Assembly: GCF_000633395.1 (NCBI RefSeq)
Contig: NZ_AYMU01000012.1
Coordinates: 1 to 64,000, forward strand
DNA: 64,000 nucleotides
Direction: 5' to 3'
From: Pseudomonas sp. PH1b
GTDB lineage: Bacteria; Pseudomonadota; Gammaproteobacteria; Pseudomonadales; Pseudomonadaceae
Within the stretch, counting starts at the first letter, position 1; each line of letters opens with the position of its first letter. The translations under genes were made by a program, and so were the position numbers. The notes beneath the pieces are model-generated. The model did no database searches, was not told the DNA's origin, and worked only from the letters and a program-made list of their open reading frames with translations. Shown here piece by piece: positions 35,120-42,591 of this stretch.

Positions 35120-35293
35120 GGATCTGATGACTTCCTTGGCATGGGGCCCGTCGAGGGCGCTGTCTTCGACGAGCGGGTAATGGCTGGCTGAAAAATCCGT
35201 CGCAATAGTGCATTGGGCGGCAGTGCACGTCCATGAACAGCCCCTCCTGCCGAGCCAGAGTCGCGGCTCGACAATTTCTGGCTTGCTCTATAC

Positions 35294-35309
35294 ATATGGA
35301 TATCCGTAT
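35294..35309. promoter_or_regulatory. ArsR operator/promoter
   Basis: An imperfect palindrome, ATATGGATATCCGTAT, centred on GGATATCC, in an AT-rich stretch 30-45 bases before arsR. The position suggests autoregulation. Confidence 0.5.
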
Positions 35310-35338
35310 ATTCGATTTTCCACATACAAGGAGCGAGC

Positions 35339-35686
35339 ATGATCACGCCTCCCGAAGTCTTCAAAAGCCTGGCCGACGAAACCCGCGTGCGCGCCACCCT
35401 GCTGATCGCCGATCAGGGTGAGCTGTGCGTCTGCGAGCTGATGTGTGCACTCGACGACAGCCAGCCGAAAATCAGCCGCCACCTGGCGCAATTGCGCAGC
35501 AGTGGCTTGCTGCTCGATCGCCGTCAGGGCCAGTGGGTGTATTACCGCCTCAACCCCGAGTTGCCGGGTTGGGTCCAGGAGATTCTGCAGGTGACGGCCA
35601 AGGCCAACACCGCCTGGCTCAAGGACAACGCCGCGCGCCTGCAGAACATGGATGGCCGCCCCGTTCGCGAAGCCGCCTGCTGCTGA
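35339..35686 (+). CDS. arsR: Arsenic-responsive ArsR-family repressor
   Basis: A 115-residue winged-helix repressor with the metal-binding start of the recognition region E-L-C30-V-C32-E-L, a third Cys at C36, and helix-turn-helix QPKISRHLAQLRSSGLL (about 47-63). A terminal Cys pair (AACC) could add ligands. Arsenite binding releases the operator. AAGGAG lies six bases before the ATG. First gene of arsR-arsC-arsH. Confidence 0.9.
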   Translation: MITPPEVFKSLADETRVRATLLIADQGELCVCELMCALDDSQPKISRHLAQLRSSGLLLDRRQGQWVYYRLNPELPGWVQEILQVTAKANTAWLKDNAARLQNMDGRPVREAACC

Positions 35687-35749
35687 CCCTTTCGGCCCTG
35701 GCCCTGCGCCTGAGCCTCTGACGTCCGCCCCAAGCGGAGGAGCCTTCCC

Positions 35750-36220
35750 ATGCGAGTCCTGTTCATGTGCACGGCCAACAGTTGCCGCAGCATTCTTTGC
35801 GAAGCCCTGTTCAACCACCTGGCGCCCGAGGGGTTCGCGGCGGTCAGCGCCGGCAGCTTCCCCAAGGGCCAGGTGCTGCCACGTAGTCTGTCGACCTTGC
35901 AGCAAGCCGGCATCGCCACCGACGGCCTGTACAGCAAGGGCAATGACGCCTTCGCCGACAACCCGCCGGATATTGTCATTACCGTCTGCGACAAGGCGGC
36001 CGGTGAAAGCTGCCCGGTGTATTTCGGCCCGGCGCTGAAGGCCCATTGGGGGCTGGCGGACCCGTCCGATGTGCGCGGTGAAGAGGCAGCGATCGACGCT
36101 GCATTCCGCGCCACCCTGGCGCAGATCGAGCAGCGCTGCACGGCCTTCTTCGCACTGCCCTTCAACCACCTCAGCCGCGATCAGCTCAAGACCGAGCTCG
36201 ATCGCATCGGTACGCTCTAA
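35750..36220 (+). CDS. arsC: Arsenate reductase, low-molecular-weight phosphatase type
   Basis: A 156-residue arsenate reductase with P-loop C7-T-A-N-S-C12-R13-S and redox cysteines in VCDKAAGESCP (about 82-90). It reduces arsenate to arsenite using a thiol partner. It lies 63 bases after arsR. Arsenite made here would normally be exported by ArsB or ACR3, which is missing from this operon. Confidence 0.9.
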   Translation: MRVLFMCTANSCRSILCEALFNHLAPEGFAAVSAGSFPKGQVLPRSLSTLQQAGIATDGLYSKGNDAFADNPPDIVITVCDKAAGESCPVYFGPALKAHWGLADPSDVRGEEAAIDAAFRATLAQIEQRCTAFFALPFNHLSRDQLKTELDRIGTL

Positions 36221-36229
36221 GGAGGACCT

Positions 36230-36928
36230 ATGTCCGAGCACCTGCCCAACCTGGACTTGAACCTGTTCGACGGCACGCCCGCATCGACGCCGGACGCGCA
36301 CCAGCCGCGCATCCTGCTGCTCTACGGCTCCACCCGCGAGCGCTCCTTCAGCCGGCTGCTGGTCGAAGAGGCCGCGCGCCTGCTGGAGCATTTCGGTGCC
36401 CAGACGCGGATCTTCAACCCCTCCGGTTTGCCCTTGCCCGACGATGCCCCGGCGGACCATCCCAAGGTCCAGGAACTGCGGGAGCTGGTGCTGTGGTCGG
36501 AAGGCCAGGTCTGGTGTTCGCCAGAGCGCCACGGGGCGATGTCGGCAGTGTTCAAGGCGCAGATCGACTGGGTTCCGCTGGAGCTCGGCGCGGTGCGTCC
36601 GACCCAGGGCAAGACCCTGGCAGTGATGCAGGTCTGCGGCGGCTCCCAGTCGTTCAACGTGGTCAATCAACTGCGGGTGCTCGGGCGCTGGATGCGCATG
36701 TTCACCATCCCCAACCAATCCTCCGTGCCCAAGGCCTACATGGAATTCGACGACGCCGGGCGGATGAAGCCTTCGCCGTTCTACGACCGGGTGGTGGATG
36801 TGATGGAAGAGCTGGTGAAGTTCACCCTGCTGCTGCGCGACCGCCAGGCGTTTCTGGTGGACCGCTATTCCGAGCGCAAGGAAAGCGCCGAGCAACTGAT
36901 GGCCCGGGTCAACCAGCGTTCAATCTGA
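36230..36928 (+). CDS. arsH: Arsenical resistance flavoprotein ArsH
   Basis: A 232-residue NADPH-dependent FMN reductase. [16 protein letters not shown] (about 34) binds FMN phosphate; [18 protein letters not shown] (about 98) and [20 protein letters not shown] are family signatures. ArsH oxidises trivalent organoarsenicals. It lies nine bases after arsC, with AAGGAGG before the ATG. Confidence 0.92.
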   Translation: MSEHLPNLDLNLFDGTPASTPDAHQPRILLLYGSTRERSFSRLLVEEAARLLEHFGAQTRIFNPSGLPLPDDAPADHPKVQELRELVLWSEGQVWCSPERHGAMSAVFKAQIDWVPLELGAVRPTQGKTLAVMQVCGGSQSFNVVNQLRVLGRWMRMFTIPNQSSVPKAYMEFDDAGRMKPSPFYDRVVDVMEELVKFTLLLRDRQAFLVDRYSERKESAEQLMARVNQRSI

Positions 36929-36997
36929 GCGGAACCGCTGGCCTATTCATAGCCTTCGCACCGCGCTACCCCCAATTTCGCGAGGATGGGCTGAGGC

Positions 36998-37162
36998 ATG
37001 CTGGAGATCGACATCACGCCTTACCTGGGCAAGACCGAGAAGGTCAACGTGACCTTGCCCGGTTATGTGATTCAGCAGATCGACCGTTTTGTCCGAGCGC
37101 ACAACATCAAGAGCCGGTCATCCTTTCTGGCCGATGCGGCGCTGGAAAAGCTCGGGCGCTAA
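36998..37162 (+). pseudogene. HicB-family antitoxin remnant (C-terminal ribbon-helix-helix only)
   Basis: A 54-residue frame beginning MLEIDITPYLGKTEKVNVTL matches the C-terminal DNA-binding end of HicB antitoxins. The usual N-terminal domain is missing: an in-frame TGA lies six bases before the ATG, and in another frame the upstream text YPQFREDGLR resembles the residues that normally precede this part, suggesting a frameshift or deletion. GAGG lies near the ATG, so a short free domain could still be made. No HicA toxin is seen. Confidence 0.55.
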
Positions 37163-37237
37163 GCACAGGGTCAACCGAGGAACAGGGCCAATGCAGAACG
37201 CCGTCAGGTTGGAGGGTCGTCCTCAGGCCGGCATGGC

Positions 37238-37702
37238 TCATTCGCCTTGGTCTTGCTCAAGCCGATTGCGCAGTTGGTTCAGCACCCGGTGGGTTGTCTG
37301 GATCTCCTCAACCTCCAACCCCTGCGCCAGCTCGTTGATCCAGGGCGCTTGCAGCTTCAATGCCTGATCGAATGCGGCCTTTCCCGCCGCCGTCAGCAGC
37401 ACCAGCTGCGCCCGGCGGTGGTGCGGGTTGGGCTGGAATTCCAGCAGGCCATCCTTCACCAGGTCATTGACGATGCGTTGAACATTCTGCCGGTTGGCGC
37501 CCATGTCGCGGGCAATCCATGACACCGGCTGCGCCCGCTCGGCAGCCACGATCGTGCCAAGCAGTTGCCAGCGGGCGCTGGTCAGGCCGATCTCGGCCAC
37601 CAGGCGGTCGCCTGCGGTAAGCATGCGCGCACTGGCTCGAAAGAGTTCGAGGACCAGATCGGTCATGGCGCGTCCAGCGGGGGTGTGGTTTGGTTTTTTC
37701 AT
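37238..37702 (-). CDS. MarR-family transcriptional regulator
   Basis: A 154-residue winged-helix repressor with recognition region PVSWIARDMGANRQNVQRIV (about 58-77) and wing NPHHRRAQLVLLT. The start MKKPNHTPAGRAM is preferred because the longer frame runs through the divergent promoter. It probably represses itself and the divergent monooxygenase-like gene through the palindrome at 37721. Confidence 0.88.
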   Translation of the reverse strand: MKKPNHTPAGRAMTDLVLELFRASARMLTAGDRLVAEIGLTSARWQLLGTIVAAERAQPVSWIARDMGANRQNVQRIVNDLVKDGLLEFQPNPHHRRAQLVLLTAAGKAAFDQALKLQAPWINELAQGLEVEEIQTTHRVLNQLRNRLEQDQGE

Positions 37703-37720
37703 GCCGCGAACTTTTCCACA

Positions 37721-37738
37721 TTGACATGATGATGTCAA
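37721..37738. promoter_or_regulatory. MarR operator, perfect 7-bp inverted repeat
   Basis: TTGACAT-GATG-ATGTCAA, perfect arms, 19 bases before the marR ATG. The arms contain TTGACA, so the site would overlap a -35 box. Confidence 0.65.
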
Positions 37739-37798
37739 TCGAGCTAGTTTTTGCCCATCGCACCACTTTGTCATCATATTTACATTATGGAGACCGTC

Positions 37799-38167
37799 AT
37801 GTTGTCCATCCGCCCGCTCGATCCCGTGGTTCCCATTCACCAGCAACTCCAGTGCAGCGAATCGCCGGTGGTGCTGGTCAACCTATTCACCGTCGACCAG
37901 GACGATATCCCCGACCTGCTGCGTGCCTGGGAGCTGGATGCCAACTGGATGAAGCAGCGTGCCGGGTACATTTCCACCCAGCTCCATCAGGCCATAGGTG
38001 GCAGCTGCATGTTCTTGAACTACGCGGTATGGGAGTCGGTGGAGCGCTTTCGCGAAGCCTTCAGCCACCCGGATTTCGCCAACGCCCTGGGCCGCTACCC
38101 CTCCAGTGCCCTGGCCATGCCCCATCTGTTCACCAAGGTCGCCGTGCCGAATATCTGCACGGTGTGA
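37799..38167 (+). CDS. Antibiotic biosynthesis monooxygenase-like (ABM) protein
   Basis: A 122-residue dimeric alpha/beta-barrel domain protein. VVLVNLFTVDQDDIPDLLRAW (about 21-41) and the YISTQLHQ...FLNYAVWESVERFREAF segment fit the ABM fold, which handles quinols or polyketide-like substrates without cofactors. GGAG lies seven bases before the ATG chosen; an ATG 12 bases earlier is possible. Divergent from MarR, which probably controls it. Confidence 0.8.
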   Translation: MLSIRPLDPVVPIHQQLQCSESPVVLVNLFTVDQDDIPDLLRAWELDANWMKQRAGYISTQLHQAIGGSCMFLNYAVWESVERFREAFSHPDFANALGRYPSSALAMPHLFTKVAVPNICTV

Positions 38168-38199
38168 ACACAGCCCAATCGACTGACGGTAATAGCCCC

Positions 38200-38658
38200 A
38201 TGCTCAAACGACTTCACCTGAGCGCCAGCCTGCTGGCCCTGCTGTGCATCGCCACGTTCTTTGTCTCGACCCTGCTGGTGGAAAGCATGGGAAGCCGGCA
38301 TTCCATCGCTCAGCTCAAGCACCTGATCGTCAGCCCCGGGCTCTGGGTGCTGATCCCGGCGATGGCCCTGGCGGGAGCCAGCGGCATGGGGCTGAGCCGG
38401 GCACGACAGGGACGCCTGATCGCCTCGAAGAAAAAGCGCATGCCCTTGATTGCCGCCAACGGCCTGTTGCTGCTCGTGCCCTGCGCAATTGCGCTCAACC
38501 AATGGGCGTCGGCAGGCAGCTTCGACACGGGGTTTTACCTGGTGCAGATCATCGAACTGATCGCTGGGGCCACCAACCTCACCTTGATGGGGTTGAACGT
38601 ACGCGATGGTTTGCGGCTTAGCGGTCGGTTGCAGAGGGCCATGCCTCAGGGCCGGTAG
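38200..38658 (+). CDS. Small four-helix membrane protein
   Basis: A 152-residue inner-membrane protein with about four hydrophobic segments (roughly 8-28, 48-68, 85-105 and 115-135) and a basic loop KKKRM. It lies 33 bases after the ABM gene and is probably co-transcribed under MarR control. Function not recognised. Confidence 0.7.
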   Translation: MLKRLHLSASLLALLCIATFFVSTLLVESMGSRHSIAQLKHLIVSPGLWVLIPAMALAGASGMGLSRARQGRLIASKKKRMPLIAANGLLLLVPCAIALNQWASAGSFDTGFYLVQIIELIAGATNLTLMGLNVRDGLRLSGRLQRAMPQGR

Positions 38659-38679
38659 GCCATGCGTTGCCTGGACGGG

Positions 38680-39136
38680 CGCCTTCGCTGGCAAGCCAGC
38701 TCCTACGGTGGCCCAACCAGCACGCATCTCTGTAGGAGCCGGCTTGCCGGCGAAGAGGTCCGTAAGCCATGCAGCGCCTGGACGGGCGCCTTCGCTGGCA
38801 AGCCAGCTCCTACGGTGGCCCGACCAGCACACATCTCTGTAGGAGCCGGCTTGCCGGCGAAGAGGCCCGTAAGCCATGCAGCGCCTGGGCCGGCGCCTTC
38901 GCTGGCAAGCCAGCTCCTACGGTGGCCCGACCAGCACACATTTCTGTAGGAGCCGGCTTGCCGGCGAAGAGGTCCGTAAGCCATGCAGCGCCTGGACGGG
39001 CGCCTTCGCTGGCAAGCCAGCTCCTACGGAGGCCCAACCAGCAAACATTTCTGTAGGAGCCGGCTTGCCGGCGAAGAGGCCCGTAAGCCATGCAGCGTCT
39101 GGGCCGGCGCCTTCGCTGGCAAGCCAGCTCCTACGG
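38680..39136. repeat. Tandem REPIN array with an exact 107-base period
   Basis: CGCCTTCGCTGGCAAGCCAG starts at 38680, 38787, 38894, 39001 and 39108. Between these are four copies of GTAGGAGCCGGCTTGCCGGC with shared spacers (GTAAGCCATGCAGCG). It fills the gap between the membrane protein and the chemoreceptor. The near-identity of units points to recent tandem duplication. Confidence 0.92.
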
Positions 39137-39154
39137 AGGGGACAGGCCATCGTA

Positions 39155-39172
39155 GGGCAAAAAAAACGCGCT
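39155..39172 (-). terminator. T-tract at the end of the chemoreceptor gene
   Basis: On the minus strand the stop codon is followed directly by GCGCG and a run of eight T. The stem is weak and would use the last codons (CGCGG...GCGCG), so a rho-independent stop is likely but not clear-cut. Confidence 0.4.
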
Positions 39173-40797
39173 CAAACCTTGAACCGCGCCACCAATCGGT
39201 TCAACTCGATCGCCAGATTGGCCATCTCCCCGCAGGCGCTGGCCGTCTGGCTGGCCCCCGCCGAGCTCTGGATCGATAGCTCGCGAATGCTGGTCAGGTT
39301 CTGGTCCGCTTCACGCGCCACCTGGGCCTGTTCTTCCGAGGCGGTGGCGATCAGCAGGTTGCGTTCGTTGATCTGGGTAATCGCCTGGGCAATCTGCTTG
39401 AGGGACTGGTCGGCGTTCTGCGCCACGGCAATCGAGCTGTTGGCCATCTCGGCACTGACGTTCATGGCGCTCACCGCGTGGGTCGAGTCGGCCTGGATCG
39501 CGGTGATCATCTGTTCGATTTCCTGGGTCGACTGCTGGGTGCGGTGGGCCAGCGCCCGCACTTCATCGGCCACCACCGCAAAGCCGCGGCCCTGCTCGCC
39601 GGCCCGCGCCGCTTCGATGGCGGCGTTGAGGGCCAGCAGGTTGGTCTGTTCGGCAATGGCGCGAATCACTTCCACCACTTTGCTGATGTCCTGGGCGCGG
39701 CTGGACAGGGCCTTGACCTGCTCGCCAGTGCTGGCGACGTTGCCGGCCAGGCCTTCGATGGCTTTCAGGGTCTGGGCCACGTTGTCGATGCCGGAGCGGG
39801 TGAATTCCATGGACTCGCGGGAAGACTGGGCGGCAGCTTCGGCATTGCGCGCCACCTCGTCCACCGCCGCGCTCATTTCGGTCACGGCGGTGGCCGCCTG
39901 GCTGACTTCGTCGTTCTGCCGCACCAGCCCGCGGCTGGCGTCTTCGGTCACGGCGGTCATTTCTTCCGAGGCCGAGGCCAGCTGGGTGGAGGAATCGGCG
40001 ATGTGGGCGATGGTTTCCCGCAGGTTGCTCTGCATCTGCGCCAGAGCGGCCAGCAGGCGGCCGGCTTCATCGCGGCCACTGACGCCGATCTCCCGGGACA
40101 GGTCGCTGCCGGCAATGCGTTCGGCCACGGCCAGGGCGTCGCTGATGGGTGAGGTGATGCTGCGGGTCAGCACGGTGGCCAGCACCACGGTGAGCACCAC
40201 GGTCACCCCCATCAACACCAGCACCAGGGTCAGGCCGCCGCTGTAGACCGACGCGGCAGTAATCCCCGCCTGCCTCGCGCCCTCGTCATTGAAGTCCGAG
40301 AGTTTGTCCATCTTCTCTTGCATGGCATTGGTCATGGGGCTGATGCGGGTATTGATCAAGGCAATGGCCGCGGCGTTGTCGCCACTGCGCAGCAGCGGCT
40401 CCAGCTCGTCCAGCAGCTTGAAATAGCCCTGCACATCGGTCGCTACCGCCTGGTACAGCTCACGCTCCGCCGGCCCGGTGATCAGGGGTTCGTACTGGCT
40501 GATGGTGTTCTGCAGGGTGGATCGATAACCGCTCAACGAGGCGATGCGGGTCTGGCGCTGCTGTTCGTCGGTGGTCACGGTGATGCGGATGCTTTCCAGA
40601 CGCAGGCGCAAGACGCCGGTCTTCATCTTGCCGATCTCGCGGATGCTGGTCATCCAGTTGGTTTCGACATCCTGCTCGGAGTCTCGCAGCTTGCCCATTT
40701 GCAGCACCGCGACAATGCCCAGGGCGAACACCACCAGGACAATGAGCGAGAAAAAGGCGGCAGACCTGGGTGCAAGATTCATTGTCCTGACGTTCAT
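39172..40797 (-). CDS. Methyl-accepting chemotaxis protein (4HB sensor)
   Basis: A 541-residue chemoreceptor. Transmembrane helices at about 12-34 and 188-210 flank a four-helix-bundle periplasmic sensor (about 35-187). A HAMP domain (about 211-265) and a long cytoplasmic signalling coiled coil follow, with the conserved hairpin tip [20 protein letters not shown] at about 388-407. The ligand is unknown. Monocistronic. Confidence 0.92.
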   Translation of the reverse strand: MNVRTMNLAPRSAAFFSLIVLVVFALGIVAVLQMGKLRDSEQDVETNWMTSIREIGKMKTGVLRLRLESIRITVTTDEQQRQTRIASLSGYRSTLQNTISQYEPLITGPAERELYQAVATDVQGYFKLLDELEPLLRSGDNAAAIALINTRISPMTNAMQEKMDKLSDFNDEGARQAGITAASVYSGGLTLVLVLMGVTVVLTVVLATVLTRSITSPISDALAVAERIAGSDLSREIGVSGRDEAGRLLAALAQMQSNLRETIAHIADSSTQLASASEEMTAVTEDASRGLVRQNDEVSQAATAVTEMSAAVDEVARNAEAAAQSSRESMEFTRSGIDNVAQTLKAIEGLAGNVASTGEQVKALSSRAQDISKVVEVIRAIAEQTNLLALNAAIEAARAGEQGRGFAVVADEVRALAHRTQQSTQEIEQMITAIQADSTHAVSAMNVSAEMANSSIAVAQNADQSLKQIAQAITQINERNLLIATASEEQAQVAREADQNLTSIRELSIQSSAGASQTASACGEMANLAIELNRLVARFKV

Positions 40798-41322
40798 GTT
40801 TTATCTCTCTAATAGAATGGTCGGTACTTCCCTGCTGTCGTTCCACGCTATCGACTGAGTGTCAGAGAGCGGCAAACAAGCCGACGACTGGGTCAGCGGC
40901 CCACCCGGCACGGCAACGTCGATACTCACTCGGGTCAATCCAGGCCTGTCGGGATCGCAGGCCCCACTCCGTCCTCCTGCGCCCATGAACCACCCCCTGG
41001 GCGGGTGAGCATCAGTTAAGTCGAATAACGCGGCCCGCGCCGTCTCGATTGTTCTGGGCAATGGCACCTGGAGCCCGGTGTGTATCCACCGGGGGGCCTA
41101 ACAAGCCATAGCAGATGATGGCATTTTGTCACTACCGTCGATCCGATCGCGGTTAAAAACCCCTCGCCGCCCGCTCGACAAGGTTGCGCCTGAACGAGGC
41201 AAGACCCGGCAAACCCACCCTGGCTTCGCCCACGCGCCAGAACGGCGACCACCGACTGCCCCCTGAAGAAACCAGTCGCTATGGCATACAATGCCGCCCC
41301 CCCACGTTCTGAAGGATCAGCA
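40798..41322. other. Intergenic region, nothing recognised
   Basis: About 525 bases of host-like composition between the chemoreceptor and the DUF6572 gene. No REP element, RNA or convincing gene was seen; the chemoreceptor promoter must lie in its left end. Confidence 0.4.
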
Positions 41323-41679
41323 ATGTCCATCACCAATCCAGCAGTCATCGATATCTGGGCAATCCCCAATTCCGCGCCCGACAGCCTGCTGTTGATCATG
41401 GTCGACCCCCTCGAATGGGGTGACGAAGCGGCACACAGCGAACACCTGCTCCTGCTGCAAGAGAAGATCAACACCTACATCACCTTTATCGAAAGTGACG
41501 AGATCTACAGCGAAATCCCCGATGCCTGCGGCAAGCGCCTGATTATCCGAGTGCTGGGCTTGCACGAACTGCCCGAGCAAGTCGATTGGTTTTTCAAACG
41601 CATTACCGAGATCCTCAACGAGCGCGGCATTGGCTTCGATTTCGAGCTCAAAGTGAACGCAGAAGCTCCCAGCCTGTAG
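41323..41679 (+). CDS. DUF6572 domain protein (immunity-module associated), copy 1
   Basis: A 118-residue acidic cytosolic protein (VIDIWAIPNSAPDSLLLIMVD, EHLLLLQEKINTYITFIES). It is a close paralogue of 50301-50657; most positions are the same along the whole length. Such proteins often sit among toxin-immunity genes. GAAGGA lies about six bases before the ATG. A remnant of an Imm32-type gene lies downstream on the other strand, mirroring the intact pair at 50.3-51.0 kb. Confidence 0.75.
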   Translation: MSITNPAVIDIWAIPNSAPDSLLLIMVDPLEWGDEAAHSEHLLLLQEKINTYITFIESDEIYSEIPDACGKRLIIRVLGLHELPEQVDWFFKRITEILNERGIGFDFELKVNAEAPSL

Positions 41680-41724
41680 CTCGCCCCCTGCGCGCTCCCT
41701 GATCGAGCAGCGCGCAGCAATACC

Positions 41725-41806
41725 TTATGCCGGCAGGATCAGCGCCCGATCACGCGCCATGCAATCCACATGCTGCTCATGGAAAAACCCTCGATCTCCT
41801 CTTGCC
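41725..41806 (-). pseudogene. Imm32-like immunity gene remnant
   Basis: The minus-strand frame ending at TAA 41725-41727 reads FFHEQHVDCMARDRALILPA, which aligns with the last residues of the intact Imm32-like protein at 50703-50957 (NFSPQEHVDVIALNQTLIKPA). The rest of the gene upstream is gone or scrambled. The remaining bases to 42011 hold nothing recognisable. Confidence 0.6.
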
Positions 41807-42011
41807 GGTGCGGGCGCTCGGAACAGGCTCGCGCCACCGTCATCAGTGCGCCCTCCCCCTCCTTCTGCAGCCGCACAAGTCAGTGCAGTTGGAAACACGC
41901 TTCGAGCACCCCGCCCGCGTGACGGCTGGAGCCAGCAAACCCCATGGGCCCTTGCCTGTAGTCAGGCTGCCGGCCAGGGTACTGGCGAGGTAGCCGGGCG
42001 CGAATGAAATT

Positions 42012-42443
42012 CTATTTGAACTCGAAATACTCTCTCATCATTGCAATGGGCTTCATCGGTTCCACATTCAAGAAACCCAATACCTCAAGAAACCACGAGA
42101 GGTTATCTCCCAACACGGAAAGATCGTCCTCATCATTCGCCAGCAGACAAATGGCCAGTCGTGCCTGCAACACCTCCCGATCCTTGAACCCTCGTAGTGC
42201 TCCTTGCTCATCGATTTTTGCCCACCAGACTGCAGCCTGCGCCTTGCAGCGCTCAACAGGAATTTCCCCGGCAACATAGGCTTTCGCCAGGCGCAAAGGA
42301 TCCTGCTCGCAGTCGGAGAACTGGATATCCAGTTCTTGCAGAACCTTGATCAGGAACCCGAGCTGGTGTTTGAGCGCAGCAGAGCTTTCAGTGGCCCGAA
42401 TAATTGAACCGATATTGAATTTCTTGAAGTCATCCGGATTCAT
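42012..42443 (-). CDS. Hypothetical helical protein, possible immunity protein
   Basis: A 143-residue, mostly helical, acidic cytosolic protein (MNPDDFKKFNIGSIIRATES start), without signal or membrane segments. Slightly lower GC than neighbours. AAGG lies eight bases before the ATG. It is placed next to the DUF6572/Imm32 remnant; the size and context fit an immunity protein, but I do not recognise the family. Confidence 0.6.
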   Translation of the reverse strand: MNPDDFKKFNIGSIIRATESSAALKHQLGFLIKVLQELDIQFSDCEQDPLRLAKAYVAGEIPVERCKAQAAVWWAKIDEQGALRGFKDREVLQARLAICLLANDEDDLSVLGDNLSWFLEVLGFLNVEPMKPIAMMREYFEFK

Positions 42444-42591
42444 GCATCAACCTTGAAACTGAGTAAAGGATCATGACGATGGGGCCCGATCATCATCGGC
42501 AACGCGCACATCCTATGGCCAAATATTCATTACGCAACGGTTGCTGGAAAATCGCCGGTTCGGTTCTCGCCATCAGGGCCCTGCCCCGCCA

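Noticed and set aside
35288-36895. A 535-codon open frame on the strand opposite arsR-arsC-arsH
   Set aside because: Composition is that of antisense high-GC DNA (Gln/His/Val-rich) and it covers three well-supported genes.
38680-39136. A 107-base periodic repeat considered as a CRISPR or tandem coding repeat
   Set aside because: Units are REPINs with identical spacers; the short frames across it are only shadows of the repeat.
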